A program made the translations under genes and the position numbers. Shown one piece after another: positions 8,003-15,916 of a DNA stretch of 64,000 bases (the stretch's first letter is position 1; each line of letters begins with the position of its first letter). The DNA comes from Microbacterium hydrocarbonoxydans. GTDB taxonomy: Bacteria > Actinomycetota > Actinomycetes > Actinomycetales > Microbacteriaceae. The DNA lies in contig NZ_FNSQ01000005.1 in assembly GCF_900105205.1 (NCBI RefSeq), positions 1,364,001-1,428,000 on the forward strand. The letters run 5' to 3'. The notes beneath the pieces are model-generated. The model ran no database searches, was not told the DNA's origin, and saw only the letters and a program-made list of their open reading frames with translations.

Positions 8003-9224
8003 CCCGCTCAGCATCCGCGAGGCCTGGAGCAAGATCCCCTCTCCGGGCAGTGTGGAGACCGAGTTCGAGCGCTTCACGGGAAAGCGCATGGAGCGGATCC
8101 TCGCGACCGTCGTCGCGATCGGCTCCGGCATCCTCGGTGCGCAGGCGCTGATCGCGGGCATCACGACGATGGCATGGGCGGATGCCGCGCGCATCGCGAT
8201 GCTGCTCGTCGTCTTCATCCCGCTCGTGGTCATGCTGGTCGCCTGCCTGATCGGCCGTGGGGTGCGCACCGCCTCCGGCGTCTTCGCGGTCGTCTACACG
8301 GCCGCGTTGGCGGCCTGGCCGACCTTCGTCGACCCGATGGTGAAGGCCGCCGATCAGCCGTGGATCTTCTTCCTCGTGAACGTCGGCGTCGTCGCGGCGA
8401 TGCTGGCCTTCCCGCTCTGGCTCCAATTCGCCTGGGCGGTGTGCCTGCCCTTCGTGTACGGGTACGTCCGGCTGGTCGAGGGGGAGTTCTCCCGCGACTA
8501 CTGGGTGATCACGGCGTTCGACGTGTCATTCACCCTCATCCTCGGCATCGTGATCATCTCGCTGGGCTGGATGTTCCGCTCCGTGGCGGCGGGCGTCGAT
8601 GAGGCCCGTGCACGCGCAGTGGCCTCCTATGCCGCGGCCGCCGCGGCAGCCGCAGCCGAGGAGGAACGGGCCACGATGTCGGCGCTCATGCACGACAGCG
8701 TCCTCGCCGCGCTGATCGCCGCCGAACGGGCGGAGGGCGAGCGCGCCCAGGAGCTCGCCGTCGGCATGGCACGGGAGGCGCTCACCCGCCTCGCCAACAC
8801 CGAGGCGGCCGTTGCCCAGGAGGGGAGCGACGAGCCGGTCGGCGCGGCGCAGATCGTGATCGAGCTCCGGCGGGCGCTCTCCGAACTCGGTGCGGATGCG
8901 ATCGTCGAGGAGCGCGGCGGCATCGGCCTGATCCCCGGCCGCGCGGCCAGGGCGCTGGTCCTCGCCGCGAGGCAGGCGCTCGGCAACGCTGTGACCCACG
9001 CTCACGGTCGCGGCCTGCACATCATCGCCGAAGGGCGTGGCGACGAGGGCATCACCGTGACCATCTCCGATACGGGGCCCGGGTTCGACATCGAGGCGAT
9101 CGGGGCCGATCGCCTCGGCATCCGTGCGTCGATCTTCGCCCGCATGGCGGGCGTCGCCGGTACCGCCGACATCGACTCGAGCCAGTACGGTACGACGGTG
9201 ACGCTGGGGTGGGAGGCGCGGTGA
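7992..9224 (+). CDS. Membrane sensor histidine kinase (HisKA_3-like)
   Basis: 410-residue kinase. The N-terminal half holds about five or six hydrophobic membrane segments (roughly residues 38-195) with no large extracellular domain. An Ala-rich linker follows, then the dimerisation helix with phospho-acceptor H234 in LMHDSVLAAL. The C-terminal HATPase domain has N-box ARQALGNAVTHAHG and G-box SDTGPGFD. The GTG start at 7992 overlaps the regulator gene by 11 bp. The first internal ATG (8089) would remove only the short cytosolic N-terminus. The signal probably lies within or at the membrane. Confidence 0.85.
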   Translation: MPADPLSIREAWSKIPSPGSVETEFERFTGKRMERILATVVAIGSGILGAQALIAGITTMAWADAARIAMLLVVFIPLVVMLVACLIGRGVRTASGVFAVVYTAALAAWPTFVDPMVKAADQPWIFFLVNVGVVAAMLAFPLWLQFAWAVCLPFVYGYVRLVEGEFSRDYWVITAFDVSFTLILGIVIISLGWMFRSVAAGVDEARARAVASYAAAAAAAAAEEERATMSALMHDSVLAALIAAERAEGERAQELAVGMAREALTRLANTEAAVAQEGSDEPVGAAQIVIELRRALSELGADAIVEERGGIGLIPGRAARALVLAARQALGNAVTHAHGRGLHIIAEGRGDEGITVTISDTGPGFDIEAIGADRLGIRASIFARMAGVAGTADIDSSQYGTTVTLGWEAR

Positions 9225-10225
9225 ATCGCACGGTACGCAGCGTCGCGACCTCGCTCGCCGTCGGCTTCGCGATGTACTTCGCGGCGCGGGGAGTGTGGTG
9301 GATCGAGCAGCCGACCGGCCCGCTGCTCATGGTGGCGGCGATCGCCCTGTACCTGGTCGTCGTGAACGTCGCGATCCTCTGGGACTCGGCCATCGACGTC
9401 CGGATGCCGCTGTGGGTCGCGCTCCTGACGCTCGTCGCGAGTGCGATGATCCCGGCGCTCGTGACGCTCTCGCTCGACCCGCTCACGCGCACGGCACCCT
9501 TCGCGACCTGGTACATCGGAGCGCTCGGTCTGATCGGCGTCGTGTGCGTCGTGCGGCGGCGTTTCGTCATCGGCTGGCTGGTCGTGCTCGTGCTCGTCGC
9601 CGCATCCTCCCTCGCGCTCGGCTTCTTCGTCGCGCTGTCCCTCGGACTCGTCGGCTCGCTCATGTGGGTCGCGGTCGCACACCTCCTGGTCATGTTCTGG
9701 GACCGTGCGGTGCGCGACACCGAGCGGCTCGCCGGGATCCAGCAGGCGGTGTCCGCGTGGCACGCCACACAGCAGGTGCGGCAGAAGGAGCGTCGGCTGC
9801 GCACCCAGTTCGCGCTGGCGGTCGCGGGACCCGTGCTCAGCAGGGCCGTCGCGACGCAGGGCATGCTGGACGACGAGGAACGACTGCAGGCACGGTTGGC
9901 CGAGGGGCGTCTGCGCGACGAGCTGCGCGGCGCGGACCTCCTCAACGATGCAGTGCGCGACGCGATCGAGGACGCCCGTCGTCGCGGGGCGGTCGTCACG
10001 GTGTTCGACGAGGGCGGGATGGACGAGGTCGACGAGGAGCGGCGTGCGCAGATCCGGGACGAACTCGCTGGGGTGCTCCGCAACGCGGATGCCGAACGCT
10101 GGATCATCCGCGCGGCGAGAGACCCTCGAACGGCCGTGACAGTCGTCGGCCGAGCGGGCGCCGGCGGACAGAGCGACGATGACGCCGTCGACGTCTGGCA
10201 CGAGATTCCGCGCGACCGCGGCTGA
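9221..10225 (+). CDS. Membrane protein with kinase-like cytosolic stalk, third gene of the two-component operon
   Basis: 334-residue protein of no recognised family. Residues 1-165 contain about five hydrophobic helices. The C-terminal half is soluble and predicted helical, rich in Arg, Glu and Asp, with a GAVVTVFDEGGMDEV stretch. I see no HATPase motifs and no phospho-acceptor HD motif, so it resembles a truncated or degenerate sensor kinase. Its GTG overlaps the kinase stop (GTGA), so it is translationally coupled to the two-component pair. A role as co-sensor or accessory subunit is inferred only from position. Confidence 0.6.
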   Translation: MNRTVRSVATSLAVGFAMYFAARGVWWIEQPTGPLLMVAAIALYLVVVNVAILWDSAIDVRMPLWVALLTLVASAMIPALVTLSLDPLTRTAPFATWYIGALGLIGVVCVVRRRFVIGWLVVLVLVAASSLALGFFVALSLGLVGSLMWVAVAHLLVMFWDRAVRDTERLAGIQQAVSAWHATQQVRQKERRLRTQFALAVAGPVLSRAVATQGMLDDEERLQARLAEGRLRDELRGADLLNDAVRDAIEDARRRGAVVTVFDEGGMDEVDEERRAQIRDELAGVLRNADAERWIIRAARDPRTAVTVVGRAGAGGQSDDDAVDVWHEIPRDRG

Positions 10226-10257
10226 CTCCGCGAAGCAGTCGCGTCGCGCGAACCTGC

Positions 10258-10294
10258 CCTCGGCTCTGATCGGGGGAGGAGATCAGAGTCGAGG
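10258..10294 (+). terminator. Hairpin downstream of the two-component operon
   Basis: 14-bp arms 10258-10271 and 10281-10294 (one G-U pair) around a 9-nt loop, 33 bp after the operon stop. There is no U-tract, as usual in high-GC genomes. Confidence 0.6.
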
Positions 10295-10304
10295 CGAAAG
10301 AGTG

Positions 10305-10337
10305 GGCGAGGGGCGGCGAATCCGCCAGCCCCTCGCC
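10305..10337. repeat. Second hairpin in the same intergenic region
   Basis: Arms GGCGAGGGGC (10305-10314) and GCCCCTCGCC (10328-10337) enclose a second GGCG/CGCC pair, giving a 14-bp stem with one bulge. It sits 10 nt after the previous hairpin and about 175 bp before the ROK gene. It may be a backup terminator or a control element. Confidence 0.55.
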
Positions 10338-10511
10338 ATGCGGACCAGTTACCCGAAAACCGTCCGCTGGTGGCCGGTCTGCGTCTATCTACCCTGGGAC
10401 AGAGAGACCAGCCGAACGCGAAGCGTCTCCCTTAGTCTCACGGGTCTTCGCATCCTTGTCTGTAGGTATTTTGGGGGACACGGAACAGGCCGGTGTGCGA
10501 GATGATGAGGC

Positions 10512-11741
10512 ATGGGCATGCGCCGTGGAACCAACCTCCCCCGGATGGGCGACTTCAACCAGTCGGTGATCCTCGAGGCCATCCGGCGCTCGGTCGAGGG
10601 GCTCAGTCGTATCGAGCTGGTCGAGGCGACTGGCCTCTCAGCGCAGACGGTCACCAACATCACGCGGCGGCTCCTCGACGAGGGCTTCATCATGGAGGCG
10701 GGGCGCACCATCACCGGCCCTGGCAAGCCCCGCGTCACTCTGCGCCTCGTGGCCGAGAGCCGCTACTCGGTGGGCGTGCACCTGGACCCTGCAGTCATCA
10801 CCGTCGTCCTGCTCGACATGTCGGGCGCCGTCGTGGAACGGCGGACTGAGCGCACCCCCGACAAGGACCCGCGGCGGATCGTCGATCTCATGGCGCACAC
10901 GATCGCCGAACTCATCGATCATGCGGGGATCGACCGTGCGCTCGTAGCCGGGGTCGGTGTCGCGGCGCCGGGCCCACTCGATGCCGAGCTCGGCGCCGTG
11001 ATCAATCCGCCGAAGCTCCAGGGATGGGAGCGGGTGCCGCTGCGGTCCGTACTGGCCGAGGCCACGAGCCTGGAGGTGACCCTCGAGAAGGACGCCACGG
11101 CCGCAGCGGTCGGCGAGCTGTGGACCGGCAGTGCCAGCCACGGGTCGTTCGTCTTCGTCTACCTCGGGACGGGTCTCGGTGCCGCGGTCGTCCGCGACGG
11201 CGAGGCGATCGCCGGCAGCTCCCACAATTTCGGGGAGATCGGACACATCATCGTCGATCCGGACGGGCCTCCGTGCGCATGCGGCCTCAGAGGCTGTGTG
11301 GAGGTCGTCTGCACTCCGCAGGCGATCGTCGAGCGAGCGGAGGCCGCGGGTCTCTGGCGCGATTCACCGACAGGCGGCGCCGAGGCGGCGATAGACGAGC
11401 GGTTCACCCAGCTCTGCGCGCGGGCGGATGCCGGTGAGCAGCCGGCCCTCGACCTGGTCCGCACAGCGGCCGATCACCTCGCCGTCCTGATCGCGACGCT
11501 GACGAACATCCTCGACGTCGATCGCGTCGTGCTCGGCGGTCCCTTCTGGGAGCGCCTCTGCGGGGTCTATCTGCGCGAGCTGCCCGATCTCCTGCACGTC
11601 CGAAGCGCGACGCGGGCTGTGCGCACGCTGCCGGTGGAGGGGACCGTGGTCGGAGACGATGTCGGTGCAGTGGGTGCCGCCTGCGTGGTGTTGGATGCGG
11701 TCCTGACTCCGCGCGCCTCCGATCTGTACCTGGAGGACTGA
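10512..11741 (+). CDS. ROK-family transcriptional regulator
   Basis: 409-residue protein with an N-terminal winged helix (about 15-75; helix-turn-helix SRIELVEATGLSAQTV). A ROK domain follows, with the zinc-site motif CACGLRGCVE, the sugar-binding GEIGHI and a late VVLGGPF. The kinase-type phosphate loop DxGxT reads VHLDPAVITV, so it is probably a sugar-responsive repressor (NagC/XylR type) rather than a sugar kinase. It stands alone with a 286-bp structured upstream region; no sugar transport genes adjoin it. ATG 10512 is used; ATG 10518 is possible. Confidence 0.88.
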   Translation: MGMRRGTNLPRMGDFNQSVILEAIRRSVEGLSRIELVEATGLSAQTVTNITRRLLDEGFIMEAGRTITGPGKPRVTLRLVAESRYSVGVHLDPAVITVVLLDMSGAVVERRTERTPDKDPRRIVDLMAHTIAELIDHAGIDRALVAGVGVAAPGPLDAELGAVINPPKLQGWERVPLRSVLAEATSLEVTLEKDATAAAVGELWTGSASHGSFVFVYLGTGLGAAVVRDGEAIAGSSHNFGEIGHIIVDPDGPPCACGLRGCVEVVCTPQAIVERAEAAGLWRDSPTGGAEAAIDERFTQLCARADAGEQPALDLVRTAADHLAVLIATLTNILDVDRVVLGGPFWERLCGVYLRELPDLLHVRSATRAVRTLPVEGTVVGDDVGAVGAACVVLDAVLTPRASDLYLED

Positions 11742-11958
11742 ATCCTCCTTCAGTGCATACCGGTATATCGGTAGGAGCTTCGAAGTGATAACTCCAATCG
11801 ATGTACTATTGGAGCGATGCGCAGACTGGGGTGATGCTCGGGACGACGGTCCCGCATCGATCGACGGAGGGTCGGCTGCGTGGCCCGCGAGCTGGGGGGC
11901 TCCGCGGGTCTCGCAGACCTTCCGTCTTTCTGCTGCAGAGCCGGTGGGCTTTCGCTGC
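11742..11958. other. Intergenic region between convergent ROK and accE genes
   Basis: 217 bp without a credible gene. It contains a perfect 7-bp inverted repeat CTCCAAT/ATTGGAG with a 9-bp spacer (11792-11814), in locally AT-richer sequence. It also holds a weaker GC-rich hairpin (arms 11884-11892 and 11899-11908, one bulge) that could terminate ROK transcription. Confidence 0.45.
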
Positions 11959-12204
11959 TCAGCCGGAGAATCGGCCCCAAGGGATGTCGCGTCGCAGCGA
12001 CCGACGCAGCGGACGCTGCGTCCGCGTCCAGGCTGACACGACGGGCTCCTCGACAACGGCTTCCGCCGCCTCCTGGGCGTACGCATCGCTCACGACGGCG
12101 ATGAGCGCGGCGAGCTCCTCCTCGCTGGCCGAACCGCGAGTGATCTCGATCGTCGGGGGACGCTGAGCCTCGCCCGATCCCTCCTCTGGCGCGTGCACGC
12201 TCAC
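11959..12204 (-). CDS. accE: Acyl-CoA carboxylase epsilon subunit
   Basis: 81-residue protein. The N-terminal half carries [19 protein letters not shown], typical of AccE, the small subunit that stabilises actinobacterial carboxylase holoenzymes. The C-terminus is basic and ends in a W-rich RRDIPWGRF tail, also common in this family. The GTG start overlaps the accD stop (GTGA), so the two are translationally coupled. Confidence 0.85.
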   Translation of the reverse strand: MSVHAPEEGSGEAQRPPTIEITRGSASEEELAALIAVVSDAYAQEAAEAVVEEPVVSAWTRTQRPLRRSLRRDIPWGRFSG

Positions 12205-13790
12205 AGCGGGATGTTCCCGTGCTTCTTCGGCGGCAGGTCCTGACGCTTGCCGCGCAGTGCACGCAGCGCCTTCGCGATCGAGACCCGGGTGTTCGCCGGT
12301 TCGATGATGCCGTCGATCTCGCCGCGCTCGGCGGCCAGGAAGGGCGAGGTCACGCTGTACGTGTATTCGTTGGCGAGACGCGTGCGCACCGCCGCGACGT
12401 CCTCGCCGGCCTCCTCCGCCTTCTTGATCTCGTTGCGATAGAGGATGTTCACGGCGCCCTGCCCGCCCATGACGGCGATCTCGGCCGTCGGCCAGGCGAG
12501 GTTCACGTCGGCGCCGAGCTGCTTCGAGCCCATCACGATGTATGCGCCGCCGTAGGCCTTGCGCAGGATGACGGTGACGAGGGGGACGGTGGCCTCGGCG
12601 TAGGCGTAGATGAGCTTCGCGCCGCGGCGGATGACGCCGGTCCACTCCTGGTCGGTACCCGGCAGGTAGCCCGGTACGTCGACGAGCGTGACGATCGGGA
12701 TCGAGAACGCGTCGCAGAAGCGCACGAACCTGCTCGCCTTCTCGCCGGCCTCGATGTTGAGCGTGCCGGCCATCTGCGACGGCTGGTTGGCGATGATGCC
12801 GACCGAGCGGCCCTCGACGCGACCGAATCCGATCACGATGTTGGGTGCGAACAGCGGCTGGACCTCGATGAAGTCCCCGGCGTCGACGACGTGCTCGATC
12901 ACCGTGTGGATGTCGTACGGCTGGTTGGGGGAGTCCGGGATGATCGTGTTCAGCGAGCGATCGGCATCCGTGGTCTCCCACTCGAAGCCGCTCTCGTAGC
13001 CGGGGATCTCCGCCATGTTGTTGTCGGGCAGGAAGCCGAGGAGGGTGCGGGCGTAGTCGATCGCGTCGTCCTCGTCCTCGGCGAGGTAGTGCGCCACACC
13101 GGAGCGGGTGTTGTGCGTCAGAGCCCCACCGAGCTCCTCCATGCCGACGTCCTCGCCGGTGACCGTCTTGATCACGTCGGGGCCGGTGACGAACATCTGG
13201 CTGGTCTTGTCGACCATGATGACGAAGTCCGTCAGCGCCGGTCCGTACACGGCCCCGCCGGCGGCCGGCCCCATGATGATCGAGATCTGCGGGATCACGC
13301 CGGACGAGCGGGTGTTGAGACGGAAGATCTCGCCGTACTTGCTGAGGGCGAGCACGCCTTCCTGGATGCGGGCTCCGCCGGAGTCGAGGATGCCGATGAT
13401 CGGCATGCCTCCGGAGAGAGCGAACTCCATGATCTTGATGATCTTGTCGCCCGAGACCTCGCCCAGCGAGCCGCCGAAGGTGGTGAAGTCCTGCGAGTAC
13501 ACGGCGACCGTGCGTCCGTGGATGGTGCCGACGCCCGTGACGACCGAGTCGCCGTACGGGCGGTTCCGGTCCATTCCGAATGCAGTGGTGCGGTGGCGCA
13601 CGTACTCGTCGAACTCGACGAAGCTTCCTGGATCGACGAGCAGTTCGATGCGCTCGCGGGCGGTCATCTTGCCCTTGGCGTGCTGCTTGTCGTGCGCGAC
13701 CTTCTCAGCGTCGACAACGGCTTCGTTGTAGCGAGCGCGGAGGTCTGCGATCCTGCCGGCGGTGGTCGAGAGTTCGGGCTTGTCCGTCAC
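12201..13790 (-). CDS. accD: Acyl-CoA carboxylase beta subunit (carboxyltransferase)
   Basis: 529-residue biotin-dependent carboxyltransferase that transfers the carboxyl group from biotin to acetyl- or propionyl-CoA. The N-terminal half has the carboxyl-biotin oxyanion motif GGARIQEGV and [13 protein letters not shown]. The C-terminal half has [14 protein letters not shown] and [18 protein letters not shown]. The GTG at 13790 was chosen because it follows AGGGTGG by 5 nt and lies 7 nt after a TAGGGT -10. It works with the alpha chain at 3562-5328 and the adjacent epsilon subunit. The acyl-CoA preference cannot be fixed from sequence. Confidence 0.93.
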   Translation of the reverse strand: MTDKPELSTTAGRIADLRARYNEAVVDAEKVAHDKQHAKGKMTARERIELLVDPGSFVEFDEYVRHRTTAFGMDRNRPYGDSVVTGVGTIHGRTVAVYSQDFTTFGGSLGEVSGDKIIKIMEFALSGGMPIIGILDSGGARIQEGVLALSKYGEIFRLNTRSSGVIPQISIIMGPAAGGAVYGPALTDFVIMVDKTSQMFVTGPDVIKTVTGEDVGMEELGGALTHNTRSGVAHYLAEDEDDAIDYARTLLGFLPDNNMAEIPGYESGFEWETTDADRSLNTIIPDSPNQPYDIHTVIEHVVDAGDFIEVQPLFAPNIVIGFGRVEGRSVGIIANQPSQMAGTLNIEAGEKASRFVRFCDAFSIPIVTLVDVPGYLPGTDQEWTGVIRRGAKLIYAYAEATVPLVTVILRKAYGGAYIVMGSKQLGADVNLAWPTAEIAVMGGQGAVNILYRNEIKKAEEAGEDVAAVRTRLANEYTYSVTSPFLAAERGEIDGIIEPANTRVSIAKALRALRGKRQDLPPKKHGNIPL

Positions 13791-13797
13791 GGATTCC

Positions 13798-13803
13798 ACC
13801 CTA
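13798..13803 (-). promoter_or_regulatory. -10 element of accD
   Basis: TAGGGT on the minus strand, 7 nt before GTG 13790. It overlaps the AGGGTGG that could instead serve as a ribosome-binding site. Confidence 0.4.
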
Positions 13804-13907
13804 TCGTCGGCTCGGCCCGCTCCGTTGGATGCTCGCCACAACGGGTCGCCCGATCCTTTGGCGTCTCTCGTGCACGCTCAGGCAACGGGGTCGGTGCGTG
13901 TCCGTGG

Positions 13908-14891
13908 TCAGCGTGTCGGGTCCGGGCGATCGGCGCCGAGCTCGCCGGGGAGGTCGTGCGTGCCCGACTGCTCGAGCTCACCGGCATCCTTGCGGCGGCC
14001 CCGCCCGACGGAGGCGATCCGGCGCCCGGCCCAGCCGACGCCTCGTGCGGCGGACCCCGCAGCACCCGCGACGGCACCCCCGACGAACTGCGCGCCGTGC
14101 AGCATCCGCAGCTCCAGCTTCTCCGCCCCTTCCACCGGCTCGAGTTCGAGCGGGAAATCCAGAGGGGCGGCACCGAAGGCGTGGTGCGACGTGGTGAGGA
14201 CGCGGCGTCCCAGGATGTGGTTCCCGGCACCGCCGACGGCCGCGCCGACGCCGAACGGCAGCGCCTTGCCGATGAAGGACGCGCCGCCCTTGGCGGCGAA
14301 CTGCCTCACGAACATGCTCTTGAGCCGGTCGACGAGCGGACCGACGGCCGCGCGGGGGAGCGACTTCGTGACCATCTCGCCCCAGTAGGAGGAGCGTGTG
14401 CCTCCGCGTCCGGTCGCCTGTCCGGCGAGCTGGCCGACGAGTGCGACGCCCTCCTTGCCCAGCATGAGCGTCATGACGAGGGCTCGGGCTCGGTCGGGGT
14501 TCGAGACGGCGATGCCGTGCACCTCGGCCACGGACTGGGCGAACAGCGCCGTCGACTCGACGAAGCCCACGGTCTCGACACCGGAGAGGGCGAGGGTGAT
14601 GCCGGTGCCGATACCCGGCACGACAGCGGTGGCGCCGACGGCGGCGCCGCCCGTGGTCACGGCGGTGAGGTAGCGACGTTCGAGGATCCGGATGATCTGC
14701 TCGGGGGAGGCATGCGGGTTGCGCAGACGGATGCTGCGGATGTGCGCGAGCACGAGAGGCCGCTGGATCGCCAGCACGCGGTCGAGGCCGCGGACCATGA
14801 ACGGATGCTCGGTGGAGCCCACCGGCGGCACGCCCCTGTCCCACGGGGAGTCGTCGGGGAGCGAGTGGATCTTGTGCACCTTGGGGGCCAT
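13908..14891 (-). CDS. EcsC-like membrane-associated protein of unknown function
   Basis: 327 residues. The middle part has alternating glycine/alanine-rich hydrophobic stretches (GGAAVGATAVVPGIGTGI and SFIGKALPFGVGAAVGGAGN) resembling EcsC-family proteins, flanked by charged helices. A C-terminal basic/acidic tail of about 50 residues looks disordered. There is no signal peptide. It is transcribed toward accD as a single gene. The family assignment is tentative and no function is claimed. Confidence 0.6.
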   Translation of the reverse strand: MAPKVHKIHSLPDDSPWDRGVPPVGSTEHPFMVRGLDRVLAIQRPLVLAHIRSIRLRNPHASPEQIIRILERRYLTAVTTGGAAVGATAVVPGIGTGITLALSGVETVGFVESTALFAQSVAEVHGIAVSNPDRARALVMTLMLGKEGVALVGQLAGQATGRGGTRSSYWGEMVTKSLPRAAVGPLVDRLKSMFVRQFAAKGGASFIGKALPFGVGAAVGGAGNHILGRRVLTTSHHAFGAAPLDFPLELEPVEGAEKLELRMLHGAQFVGGAVAGAAGSAARGVGWAGRRIASVGRGRRKDAGELEQSGTHDLPGELGADRPDPTR

Positions 14892-14897
14892 GGAACG

Positions 14898-14903
14898 ATC
14901 CTA
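14898..14903 (-). promoter_or_regulatory. -10 element of the EcsC-like gene (leaderless)
   Basis: TAGGAT on the minus strand, 6 nt before the ATG at 14891. Confidence 0.5.
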
Positions 14904-14925
14904 GGAAGACAGCCCGCGAAAACGC

Positions 14926-14961
14926 CGAAAGCCCGGCACCCTTGACGGGGCCGGGCTTTCG
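14926..14961 (-). terminator. Hairpin terminator after the nucleotidyltransferase gene
   Basis: Perfect 12-bp arms CGAAAGCCCGGC (14926-14937) and its complement (14950-14961) around a 12-nt loop, 10 bp beyond the minus-strand stop at 14972. Confidence 0.85.
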
Positions 14962-14971
14962 TGGAACGAGC

Positions 14972-15664
14972 TCAGACGAACAGGTTCGCCCGCTCGAGGT
15001 CTTCCGCGAAGTCGACCTCCACCGCGTAGAGGTCGGAGACGTCCATCGGCTCGAGGAGCAGGCCGTCTTCGGCGATCGCGAGCTCGAGGCCGCGCTCGAA
15101 GTAGTCCTGGTCCTCGACCCGCTGCAGCTGGCGCATGAACGCCTTCTTGTTGGCCGACGAGATGTAGTTGATGCCGACGGCCTCTCCGAGACCGCCCTTG
15201 ACCGTCTTGGAGAGCTCGTTGATGAATCCCTCGGCGGTCACGGTGTACTTGACCTCTTCGTCGCTCACCTTGGAGGTGTTGACGGTGACGAACGACTGAT
15301 CGCGCTCGATGTAGGCCGCAGCGCGTCCGAGGATCATCGGGTCGAAGACGACGTCGCCGTTCATCCAGAGCACGCCAGACTTGCCGGTCGCGCCGAGGGC
15401 GCGCAGCAGGCTCTTCGACGTGTTCGTCTCGTCGTAGCGCTCGTTGTGGACGTAGTTCACGTTCGGGAACGCCTCGATGATGGTCTCGGCGCGGTAGCCG
15501 ACGACGGCGGTGATGCGTGCGTCCGATCCGAAGGCGGCGCGGATGTTGTCGTGCTGCTGACGCATGATCGTGCGGCCGTCGCTCAGCTCGGTGAGCGGCT
15601 TCGGCAGCGCGCGGCCCAGGCGTGAGCCCATGCCGGCGGCGAGGATGACGGTCTGAAGAGTCAC
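14972..15664 (-). CDS. NTP-transferase (phosphocholine/sugar-phosphate nucleotidyltransferase family)
   Basis: 230-residue single-domain GT-A-fold nucleotidyltransferase. The N-terminal signature ILAAGMGSRLG followed by PKPL binds the nucleotide; the Asp in MNGDVVFD binds metal. The ETNTSKSLLRAL segment resembles the LicC/phosphocholine cytidylyltransferase group. It probably activates a sugar phosphate or phosphocholine for cell-surface polymers. No pathway genes adjoin it, so the substrate is unknown. The GTG start follows AGGAG by 5 nt. Confidence 0.8.
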   Translation of the reverse strand: MTLQTVILAAGMGSRLGRALPKPLTELSDGRTIMRQQHDNIRAAFGSDARITAVVGYRAETIIEAFPNVNYVHNERYDETNTSKSLLRALGATGKSGVLWMNGDVVFDPMILGRAAAYIERDQSFVTVNTSKVSDEEVKYTVTAEGFINELSKTVKGGLGEAVGINYISSANKKAFMRQLQRVEDQDYFERGLELAIAEDGLLLEPMDVSDLYAVEVDFAEDLERANLFV

Positions 15665-15693
15665 GAGTGCTCCTAAAGGAAGTATGTGTTCAC

Positions 15694-15709
15694 GGTCGGT
15701 TCACCGACC
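15694..15709. repeat. Short palindrome upstream of the nucleotidyltransferase gene
   Basis: GGTCGGT/ACCGACC inverted repeat with a 2-nt spacer, 30 nt upstream of the GTG at 15664 and flanked by GTGT/ACAC. It could be an operator or a 5'-UTR hairpin. The remainder of 15665-15904 shows nothing clear. Confidence 0.4.
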
Positions 15710-15904
15710 AGACACTTCGTCGTGCCGAGGGTCATGCTAGCGATACAGCCTGGGAAGCCCCGGGGCTGGTCGCCCCTGTTGCCAATTCGTGACCCAGTAC
15801 ACACCGAACACTCAGATTCGTCCAGATCCCTGCGACGATCGCGTGAATCCAGGTTTTCCGCGCCCAATTGTTGCGGCGACCCGAAGAATCGGAGCACCCG
15901 TTGA

Positions 15905-15910
15905 TACCTT
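15905..15910 (+). promoter_or_regulatory. -10 element of the ABC exporter operon (leaderless)
   Basis: TACCTT, 6 nt before the GTG start at 15917. Confidence 0.45.
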
Positions 15911-15916
15911 AGGACG

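Noticed and set aside
11785..12166. Two overlapping short plus-strand frames downstream of the ROK gene
   Set aside because: They run into accE on the opposite strand, have Arg/Ser-rich composition typical of off-frame reading, and lack a ribosome-binding site or -10 element.
12219..14945. 908-codon plus-strand frame
   Set aside because: It is antisense to accD and the EcsC-like gene and has the Gly/Asp/Val/Leu/Arg-rich composition of a shadow frame.
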